NCBI GenBank assembly: GCA_935421135.1
Contig: OW285192.1
Location: 16,221,001 to 16,285,000 of the forward strand
DNA length: 64,000 nt
Direction of reading: 5' to 3'
DNA from: Bugulina stolonifera
Taxonomy: Eukaryota; Bryozoa; Gymnolaemata; Cheilostomatida; Bugulidae
Positions 25,001 through 37,000 of this stretch are shown here, one piece after another. The stretch's first letter is position 1. Every line of letters begins with the position of its first letter. The translations under genes were made by a program, and so were the position numbers. The notes beneath the pieces were generated by a model. It was not told the origin of the DNA. It ran no database searches and saw nothing but the letters and a program-made list of their open reading frames with translations.

Positions 25001-28000
25001 CCCATCAGTCTAATCGACACTGATAACTGGAGATCTCTAAAACCATGGAAAGATTTACTCTTTAAATGGGATCCTTCAATGCTATCCAGATACAAAGGAT
25101 TACTTAACGTAAAACTATTTACTTACCGCGAGAATGCTACAGTAAGTTTGCAGTGCAATATATTATTTAAAACACAACATGCATGCAACCTAATGCACCT
25201 GCTACAGTAAGACATACATGTGCAATGCAAAATACATATACAACTTAATGTACATAATTATATAAGTTTGTACCAATAAGGGGGGAAACCTGAGACCAGT
25301 TATAAAGGGCTATAAACTATGCACACATAATATTATAGTATTATATACGTGTATGAGCTATAACATTGTTTTCTAATAATTGATCCTCAGCTATTAAACT
25401 TTCTTTTGCAAAAATACTCTCATGAGTGTTAAATCAGTTGAATTTTACAGTATTAAATTTTGTTGTCACTTCATTTATTTACATGTATTCCAAACACAAT
25501 CTGCCACCAGAGCAGACGATTCCCACAAACTCTGTCATGTAGTAACATCATCTGATAACTTGTAGTATTATAACTGGCATGAAGAACTTACTATAAAGGA
25601 GGGAGTAGCTAACACAGGTTACTACAGTTTCAATTCTTCGACTCTCCAATGCAGTACCAACTGCAGAGACAAAACTATAGGAGCGATAGTTTTGGAGCTG
25701 GCAGACACCCCTGATAAATCTAACCCGGGGTTGGTACAAGTTTATGCAGTTCTGTGCTATTTGTCATATGTGTTATATCCTTATATACATTTTAAATGCT
25801 TATATACATGTCATATGCTTATATACATGTCATATGCTTATATACATGCTACATGTATATGCTTACATACCTGTATTTCACACAACAACATTTTTGATAC
25901 AGTAACTTGATCTGCATAGTAAGCATCAAAAAAAAACTTTGGATATGAAGCCAAGTATTTTCCAATGATTATATTTACCACTTCAATTGTAATGGCAGAA
26001 AGTAATGACTAGTGTGTGTTATACTGTATGTGTATACTAAACTAATATATATCCACACAGCTATAATGTATAATAGTTGAATTCACCCATTGCTAGTTTG
26101 TCTCTGTAACCCAGTATTCAGAGATTTGACACAATGAATGTGATGGGCCGTTGGAGTTGTTTTCTCCTACCCCTAAGTTAAACAAGTTCCTCTGATATAT
26201 TCATGATTAGAACGTTGAGCAAATTGGTCATAGTCAGGCCGCACTTTGTAGGAGATTATGGTCAAAGATTGGTCCTTTAGGCTGGTATGTGAACAGCCAT
26301 CTAACCAGCCAGGCAGATGGCCACATCTGGCCTGATAAGGAATGCTATAACTGGTTTGTTAAGGAGACTAAGGAAGGATCTGATTGGCTGGAGGAACTAG
26401 AGGTAAGATCACAGGCTATCTGTATGATCATCCAAATCAGAAATAGCATATGGTGTAAAGTCTGACCATACATGTACATGTGCATGTAATTATTACAACA
26501 TAACATGAAAAATTGACTTGATGTACGAAGATGATAAAAATATTCTCCAAAGTTCGTGCTGCCAATCCTGCCTACGTTTGGAGTAAGTGGTGCATAGAAA
26601 TACAACTTTGATTCATATAGAGTTCTTACTATTTGTTATTTCCAATAGGATTGCCCATGCACTAAGCAACAAGCCGTAGCAGATATCGGCAGGTTTATTG
26701 CAGACCCTGGCTGTAACATGTACAATAAGAACTCAAGCTATAACTGCTATTATCACAGTACAGCTGAACATTGCGTTCGTTCCATATGGCCATCGTAAGT
26801 ACACTGTAACTATATTTTGCTACATGTTAAATCTATTTATAACGCATGTATTATGATACATGTAGTGCTGTGTGTGGCCTAAATTTGATCAACAGCGACC
26901 CGTAGCAATGTAAAACAGTGAGCGGGTAAGCTGAGAATTGACTACAAAATAGAAACTCAAACTGCCAGCTCAATTAGAATTGCTGCAACAATGGTGATTC
27001 CGGCGCAATTTCTTATGCTCCCACCGGTATTAGACTACTTGGAGTAGATAGACATACTTGCTATAACACAACTTTTCTATTTTCATTTCAATTATACTTG
27101 AAATTATTTAATTTTATGCGACTCTAACTTTTGTTTCAATGCGTTTGGGAATCTGATTCCACATCTTGTGGGTAGACACTGACTATACCGTTCATTATAC
27201 ATGTACTTCCATGATATAATGTAATTGCACACAAGTGTAACATGAAATCATCAAAAACATCAAATCTGATTAAGATTGTTGCTTTAAAAAAATTGAAACT
27301 GGAACAAACTTATAAGTACAACCAACACGATAAATTTCACAGCACTCATCATAGTGATGAAAAATGTAAACAAGTTCATATTTATTCTTAATAGTTTACA
27401 TTATTAGATATTAGTTTTATATTTAAAAGTACAAATACATGTATATTGATTAGATCGTTTATTTGAAATAGGAAAACATCCATTACTGGTTTCCTGGTAT
27501 TTTATCCATTAGCTTTCCTCCATCTGGTCCAATAGCATTCTTCCATTGATTTCTTTGCTCTGGTGTAGTCCTAGACAGGATATTTTCTGCTCCGTTGTAG
27601 ACATCTCTCATCTCTCCTCTATCTAGCCCCTTGTATATCTCCTGGAAATATACACATGTATATACTTTATGCATCATAATGTAGAAGGTGCTATATTCAA
27701 AGCAAGAGAGTGAATGACTGACTGCATTGGCTATGCTATTCCTATTTTACCACCGTTTTGTCTTTACACATTTTTGCAGTAATATAAAACTGTTAAATCT
27801 AAAATCGCCAGTTTAAACAACTGCAAATATCAATTACAGGATCCACCCAAAGGCTCAAACTGTAAAGTCTACCTTTCCAATATCTTGCACTCTATCCGCG
27901 GTATGAGCTGAGTCCCATGATTTTGGCGTGGCGCCTTCACGTACTCTCTGTTCGTCTTTGTGTGCCAGACTAAGCGCTGCAGTCTTAACCACATAAGATG

Positions 28001-31000
28001 GCATTCCACCTAGTCATATGCAGAGAAATTAAATTAAAAGCTAAAAAATACTGTTTTAGAAAATCTTCTTAAAAGTAAAAGATATAAAACAGAACATTAT
28101 TTTTATGAAATAAGATGTACCATCCTGTAAGAGTACAGATTACAATTTTCAATCTTCTCACTGTGCAGGCTAGGTGTGGATTTTAGCAGCATACCTGAGA
28201 GCTAGATTCGTAGCAATAACAGCTATCGTGTGCATTATATAATATTATTAATATAATAAAAATGTTACGTGCTACACGACAGTTCTGGTTCCCAGTATAC
28301 ATACACATATAACATCAGTAGAGTTAAAAGGCTTTAGCTGTAAGTAGTTATACTTACTCATACTTCCGTCATTTGCTTTGACTGTCTTTACAGTTTTGAT
28401 AGCTTCTCTATGAACCTGATTTCCAGCATCTATGCCTTGAAATGTGCTTTTCTGTTCAGGAGCAAAGGATTGCCTCCACCTGTCATCATTACTAGACGGT
28501 GCCTAGAAACAAATAATATATATATATGTACATGTACATCCACGTAGAAGTTTGAAAGGAATAATTGCTTATAAACCTACCATCTAAATTATCCATAACT
28601 TTTTATTTTATAAACACCAATTATTCCTACTTTAATTTATTTGGTAAGGAAAATAAACAATACGATTATCTATAAAATTTAATGTAGCCATTGGCACTCA
28701 TAAGCTATTGATCACAATTTAAAGTTGTCCTCTTCTATTTTAAGAGAGGACAACTTCTAATTATTATCAATAGATTATGAGCGCCCATGAATATAACACT
28801 TCAAACATTTTACCATACAGTGTAGTCTAAGAACCACCGCTCATTGAGCAGTATATGACCCTCTTACCGTGTCACCTGGTGGCTTAGGAACATAGTCTGA
28901 TCCTTTACCACCAATAACATGGCTTCTATCCACAGAGGATACTATATCAAGCTGTGCTTGCTGAGTGCCCCACTTCATATCTAAGGTGACTGCAGGGCCG
29001 GTCACTGATCTCTTCACGTCAACTGTTTTATCCCCGACCTTTAACTGACCTCCACCATTCTGCACGCCAATCAGCTTGTCAACGCTTGATTGCACCTGTT
29101 CAAAAATATTATGGACAAGCTATACGTAGGCCTACTTGTGCACATACAAATGGATGTGTTTAATTAAAATGTCTTACAACACGACAGTTTATTTATCAAC
29201 TTCTGATGGCAGAAGGCTGCAATTCAAACTTTCAGTAACAGATTTAACACACGTAACACGTAACATGCAACACATAATTCTCATGTATGGCATTACTCGT
29301 TACCATTTTTTGAGCGATAGCTTTCCCAGAAAGATACCCATCATCGGTGCAATATTCCTTAGTAAACTCTGGAGTAACGCCACCCTGCGGTTTGAGCTTG
29401 GAATACCCAGGCTGGCCACTAATGTTCTCTGCTTGAAACTTGCTTCCACTTGGAGCAACGTTGAACGTTGTATCATAGTCGGAGCTGTCTTTTGTCGAGT
29501 TGCCCTCGTAGTTACTTCCCAGGTGCTGAACATTGCTTGCATTTGGGAGGGCTCTCTGGACTTGGCCAATTACTTGAGTAACAACTTCTGTTGCACAAAG
29601 TGTATCATATTATATTATATAATGTAGATAAACATAACAGGTAAACACGTGCTATGTTTAATATTATGACGTATTATTGAATTCAAACAAATGTAATAAT
29701 TAGGCCAATCTGAGAACTTGTTGTTTATAATTATACATGTACCATCATTTGGCTAGACTCTTGATTCAACTTTAGCAGAGTATTATTGATTTGTCCTAGC
29801 AATTATAGCACAGAGCAGATTACACTAGATGATAAGATGGAAGGTAAACTATAAAAGGGAGACAACTCTCAAGTACGTGTATCTAATAAATATGTAGTCG
29901 AAGAATAGAAGTGTATATCAGACGTATAATTAGTTGCTATCAACAATTGCAATACATTCATTGGCAGTGGAAAGCTCATGAATAATTCATGAATGATTCA
30001 TAATCTCTGGTATATACACTTTTGTACATTGGAAGGAGTCTGTCTTTGAACCTTGGCAGATAACATAGCAATATATCTCTATGTATATGTTGGTTAATTG
30101 ACTAAATTTTTCACGCCAGTGTGTTAGTGAAAACTAGAAACTTTGCTAACCAACATTTACTGCAGAAAAAATAAATCAAGAAGCACATGTACATGTAAAC
30201 ATAGATGTATATTTGTGACGCCCCCATCCCCTCCTGCTGTACAAATGAGCAAGGTATATTTTAATCAGTGAATCTTTCCTACTTCTAATTGATTAATAAA
30301 ATTTAAATATTATGAATTCTAGGTTATCAAGGATTGTTTCATAAACATTCTGTAGGCCTGCAATTATTATTATTGTGTAATACAGACTCTGCAAAGCACT
30401 TTAGCCTTAACAACAGCAGGATTAACACTCATATGCATGTAAATAATAATGCTATCAACAATTGCAATACATTCATTGGCAGTGGAAAGCTTTAGTTTTA
30501 GCTATCTACTTCTATGGAGAAGAGAATTAGTGGCACTTCTCAAGTTACGTATTGTATATAGGTCAAGGTTGGCATGAAGTAGACTCTTACCTCTCTGTTC
30601 TGCTTCACTTTTCGTGTCCCGTTTGACATCACTCTCGATGTATTGTCTCACTTGTCTGTTCATGATGAATGCTATGCTTGTCTAGTTACTAGTATCTTAT
30701 CACTCTAGCGCTGCAAGGTTTGATGTGTTGCAAGCAGCCGCTAGCAGCAGCTTTTATACCTAGCATGGATGATAGGCTAGCCTAATTCTGCACTACTTGC
30801 CATAAACATTTGTGGGTCACGCCCCAGTCACCCTCCTTCGCTTGGCAGTATCTAGATCACTAGCTATATTGCATCTGCATGATAATGGAAAATAAAAATC
30901 CCACTCTAAAATTTCCAACGCTGCAAGGTAATTCCCCTATACCAGTGTTATTACTTGTGGTTAAAATTAGCATTTCCTGACTCGAAGAACATTCTAGATT

Positions 31001-34000
31001 TAGTCTGAGATCTAGGTTATCTGATACTCAAACATTGGGGGGGTGGGGGGGGGGGTTTCTACAGTACTCCTCGCACATTACTTTATGTTTATTGTGGTTA
31101 CTCAGTGAACATTGAATAGTTTGATTATGATTGAGTACTGGTAACTAATATTATTGTCAACACATTTCATTTTAAAAGATTGCTTATGGGTCGAAAGTTT
31201 TCTCTTCGCATATTACTGTGCTGAACTGAGAAAACAAAGGCTAAATCTAGAATTTTCTCCTCGATGTGATACACAGTATAATTGTATAGGACATCACGTA
31301 CACAATCATGTGCATGGTCACAATTATACCAAGGACCTTTCTTTTCCCTGTAATCAATCTCAGTAGCCTCATTACTCATTGGATTCGGGTTAGCAGAGTT
31401 AGCAAGGTTAGCGAGGCTAGCGGGAGGGGGGCTGGCGGGTACGGGGCCTAGCAGAATTGGTGGGGGGGGGGGGGGCTAGTGGGACTAGGGGCCTCTTATT
31501 CCCCATGTTTCACTTGATGCACGCAACATGTCTTAAAATAGATTGTTATAATTTCATTTCTACTTCTCCAAAATTGCAAGTAAACTCCATTAAACTGAAA
31601 ATACCCCTTAGTTTATGTTCAAACGCTATTAGCAGGTTACCATGCTATGTAGTACCTAGCCTGGGTTCCACGCATACAATCCACATTGGGCATCATTTCC
31701 AGAGTACATATATATAGGGCTAACTTAAAGCCGGTGAGTTATAGTGCTAAGCCAATGTGTAAACTCTAACCTCATTGGGCAGTGGGCTACCTCAGCTTTG
31801 TCATTGTTTCTCCTGGAAGTTTAGCTGTGAAAGCGGAGGAATTTGAGATCTCATTGGTTACCTGCTCAAATTAAACCAGAAGAAGTTATCCTCTCTACTT
31901 ATAATATAGTAAACCCCCTTCAGACTAGTAAAGTATTGAATAAACAGTATGCTCATAATATAATACCCATATATATGTCATTGTGCATGTACCATAGGTG
32001 ACACTAATCTACTCCCTCAAATAGCCACCTTAGCTTAGGTGTATTATACAAGTGCATATACATCTGAAAGTTTGTACGAGCGTTTTTCTACAGGGTAGAT
32101 TTCTGGGGGCTATATCTCTGAATATACTAGGCCCACGAAGACAACCAATGGCTCAAATTGAAGCTCAATACCTCTGAATTGTGAATATGCACATGTGAAG
32201 TAGTTTCCTTAATGCTTTAAGAAGGACGATTTTGGAATCAATATTTAGATTTGGTATTCACAATTTTATTATATACATTATATACGTTAAATCAAGCTGT
32301 GCTGTGCCGGCCCTATTCCTGCACTTTCATCTTAGTCATGTAACTGTTATATGAATTGTTATAAATTATAAATAGAAAACAAAAAATATCGGAAGTTTGT
32401 TCTTTTAACACGAGATATTATATGAAAGCAGTAGACAAACTAAGGGAAACACTTAGTGATGTAATGGATATAATACAGGTGATAAGAGATAAGTCACGCC
32501 ATTATGTAGATTCTCTCACAGCGAAAAGTAATATGCGAAAAAAATAGATGAAATAATGGTAATGCTAGCACAATTATTAAATTAGGGAAACCTCATTGTT
32601 CTTATAAGGGTGAGATTATTAACTGTTAACGATTTTATCAAGAAGTCCATTTCCATCATGTCCAATTGCTCTCATCCATCTTTCTCTCAGCCCAAAGCTG
32701 GTTCTAGAGAGAATGTTCTCAGATCCATTGTTAGGAACCTTCATGTCTCCCTTTAGCAGCCCACTGTACATTTCCTATAAAGCATTATGGTATAGTTCAG
32801 AGTTGATCTATGGGTGGTAGGAAAACATGTAACAATGTATACACAATTATGCTCTCAATTATGACGATCTGCCATCTTGGCTACCCAATAGGAAATTCAG
32901 AGGGCGGACATACGTACAGTATATAGACATACATGTACACCCAGACATACATTGCATTTCCACAGTATGTTGGTAATGCGCCAAGAGGTCATATACAGTG
33001 TACATATAAATGTATATACTAATAATACTACATCTTTGCTAACCTTTCCAACATCCAAAACTCTATCTGCTGTATGATCTGAATCCCACTTCTTTGGTGC
33101 CGCCCCCAAACTTATCCTCTGGTTGTCTTTGTGGATTAAGATTAGAGCCGCTGTTTTTACCACATAGGATGGCATGTCAACTAAAATGCAAAAGTAACTT
33201 AAAACTCTCAGGTAGGCAGACATTGATGCGCTTCGTACTCCACTTGACATGACTTACGTTGTGCCAGAAAATCGCACAACAAGCATGCGCACAGAAACGG
33301 TAGCCAATAGCACAAGGCATAGTGTGTGGTAAATCCGTAAATATATCACTTACATAGATCTGTGTCTTCTTTAATCACAGTTTTAATAATTTTCACAACT
33401 TCACGGTGGACTTGATTGCCTTCATCAACCCCTCTGAATGCATCTTTTTGTTCCGCTGCAAAGGATTGCCGCCATTGGTCGTCGTCATAAGATGGCTCCT
33501 ATTTTAAAATACAAACTGGTCTACTCAAAAACACTTCTGCTAAATTCAAGCACGTGTGATCTAGTTACATCTATAGTAAAGGTGCATGTGGCAGTCTATG
33601 TGTCAGTACTCTAGCATTTCTTGGAGCAGTAGCTGGTATGCTAACACAGGCTACCATTTTTTATTAGAAGCAGTCGAGCTATACTTACGGAATCTTTGTG
33701 TGGCTTGGATACATAATCGGCGCCATTCCCTCCAAAGACATGGTTTCGATCGACTGATGCGACAACGTCAAGTTGAGCGTTATGTCCCTCCCATTGCATA
33801 TGTATTGTGACCGCTGGACCATGAACCGACCGGTTTGTTTTGATTTTTTTTCCATGAGAGTAAAGATGGCCTCCGTGATCATGTACACCAATTAACTTAT
33901 CTACCGAAGATTGTACCTGTTTAAATAGATAATCAAAACTGACAGGATGAACAGAATTATACACTGATTAGGTACCACACTATAAATAATTTTATTCTAC

Positions 34001-37000
34001 AATACAGAACAAATTGCTGTTACTTCAGAATATTGTCAATGGCTGATTTCAGTTGCGTTGAGATCACATTCAAATTCAACATTCAACACCAAAAATTAGT
34101 GGCTCAACTATTCGCATGTACATTTGCATGTAGGTATAGCTAAGTATATCATTGTGCATGTCATTTATAGCATATACATGTACTAAGTAGGCCTACAATA
34201 TATCTTATTAATTGAATTAAACGTACCAGTTTTTGTACTACAGCTTTTGATGACAAATAGCCGGCAGTCGTAACAAAAGTGCTCACAAAAAAATGATCAG
34301 CCCCACGAATATGTCGCAGCCTTACATATCCTGGGCTCCCTGCTATGCTCTCAACTTGGAACTCGCTTCCTCTCGGGGCGATGTTAAACGTGGCGTCGTA
34401 ATCAGAGTTATATTTCGTTGCATTACCCTCGTAGCTACTTCCTAGATACTGAACGTTACAAGAAGATGAAATACTTTGCTGAACTTGGTTGATCACATCT
34501 GTTATAATTGCTAAAAGAATGTGAAAAATGTGTTAGTTGCGACAATGATAATATTGATTTTACATTATGATAGCCAAATTTCCTCATCTTTGGACAAACA
34601 CATAATGTATGTATCTTTGAGCAGTTATATGTGTCTTCCTTTAAGTATGCAGGTATACCACTTGCTGTTAGTATATTATTCATATGGATGCTAGTGGAAT
34701 AACATACCTCTGCGGTCGGCAGCTTTTGATCTGTCTTGTTTCACCTTCTCCTCAATAAACAATCGCACTTGAGGGTTGTAGTCTGGCTTCATATTCTTTA
34801 CTTGGAGTGCAAGGTGGTGTGTAGTTAATATTAGTCTGTGGTTAGGGTGTCAGTCTTGTAATTAATAACATTAGACAATAATAAAGAAATGCTTATATAC
34901 TTACAATTTAGTTGAATAACAGACCTGGAAAATCCATTTTCCAACACATTTGGAATCCCAATATGTAACTTTGGAAAGTGAGGTGTTTCATTGGCATTGT
35001 TACATCAGTATGTATCAATTGAACAAATATAATGGTACTTGATCAAAGCTAATTTATTTAAATCCGCATTTATTTAAATCAGCATTACAACACCATTGCC
35101 ATCGCCTTATTAGTCATGACCTTGTTGGTCTATTCTCAAAGCTCTATTGATTCAACAATATCGCAAACATTGCACAGGTTATGCAGAGGGGATTCTCAAG
35201 TGAACTCCTTCAAAGGAATTCCATGTATATTATGTTTATTTTTTAAATTACTACCCTAACTAATATTATCAATCTTCAAATTTGCTGTATATGATGCGCA
35301 GCCTCCTTGAGCAATTGGGATGGATATGTAAACATTTCTATTGTATTTTAATGTGGTAAAAACAATTTTGTTCCAAGTGTGTTTATTTGAAAAGAACAAT
35401 AGAATCCATGAAGGGCCTGTTATACAATTTTCACATTTTGCAGAATTGGTGTATTTTGCAGAAGACCAACAGGAGCCGGTACGCAATGTTGTTATGGAGC
35501 AGACAATTCTCTCATCTATGCCGGGGATTCCATATACGGCTCCACAGTTGACAAAAGTCATAACGACGGTTAGTGTTTATTATAAAAAAACTGGGTAGTT
35601 GGATAATAAATCGATTTCTTTGGTGAAACATTGTGATTAGAAGTAAAATATTTACACAAAGTACACGAAGCTGTTGAGATATGCAAATGCCATGTGAGCA
35701 GACATGCTTAGGGTTCCTGCTTTTATAATAGCAGATGCAGAAAATGCTGTTGTAGTATGCACTTGATCACATACCAAATAATTTACTAGGCTGATATGAA
35801 CATTGGCAGTTTCAAATGCTACATGGTAATAAACAAAGAATAAGGAAAGAATGCGTACGTTTAAAGCGTTAATATGATTTACATACATGTAGTTAGGTCT
35901 ATGCATTGTGCAATGTACTCTTATAATCGTCCTCCGCATTTATGGATCATTCATGGAATTCTAGGGGCTCTACCGTATGACGCACCTGGTTTGGTTCCGG
36001 GCCTCTCTCATTGGCTCCTTGATGTAATTACTTATCAATACTGTTGTCTGTGGAACCGTCTCAACAACACATGTGACATCTACATGGACCTAAGGCCGAC
36101 CAAAGACTGTAACAAATACCAAACCATCAAATCAGGTATTCCCCCTCAGCATTTTACATAAAAATACTTCATTAGAAAATTTACCTTACCTAGCTTGATA
36201 GTGCACATGGTGTCCAGTCTGTCTATGAATTTCACATAACATGGTTATGTAATAGTGTAAACAGGTGTATTATATCATTATTATCAATATAGTATGATTT
36301 TGAAACAATGTTATCGGATGAGAATAGTATATAGATTGGATTGGCAAGTTACACAATCCTTATTGCTTATCTATGGTACATGTTTTAGCATTATCTAGAT
36401 AATACTGTAAAAGTACCTACATTGCAGCTTAGTGTGGCAAGATTAGTTACATTTATATTATCTCTGATTACAAATGTCACACTAGTTCTAACAGCAACCA
36501 ACCAATATTATTCACCTGATATTGACTATTTATAATACAATGCATATGTACTGTATATACTGTATGTACTGTATGTACTGTATCCTGTATGTACTGATGT
36601 ACTGTATGTACTGTATGTACAGTATGTACTGTATGTACTGTATGTACTAATTAGATGCACAGTGTATGTATTGATGTATAACTGTGTACTTACATTTCGT
36701 ATTGTCAGCTGCTATATATGGTGGTCTCCACGTAAAGACATTGGCAGCCAAGAGCCATGTTAAGCTTCCTAGTTTGGACGGTGAATACATGCTGCTTAAA
36801 TCTACAGGAGCTGAGTCTATACATGTCCATGTGCAGCTAACTCCAAGTGAGTACTGTATACCTGTATATACATCCATATAAGGCCAATATGTACATGTGC
36901 AGCGAACTCCAACTGAGCACTGTACATGTGTACTATATGTATATATACAATGTACAGTATATATATTCATATAGACCTATATGTACATGCATATTCATTC

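Larger units (their letters stand above)
26795..35443 (+). other. 8.6-kb intron of the surface-protein gene holding two antisense genes
   Basis: The intron starts with gtaagt and ends with ttttgcag. It splits the AMOP domain between HCVRSIWP(S) and (S)IGVFCRRPTGAG. Introns elsewhere in the host gene are about 50 to 1250 bases. Both Mab-21/cGAS-like genes, including their start and stop codons, lie wholly inside it on the opposite strand. Confidence 0.85.

Noticed and set aside
29136..29627. 163-residue plus-strand ORF
   Set aside because: Shadow of exon 2 of the first nested Mab-21/cGAS-like gene on the other strand.
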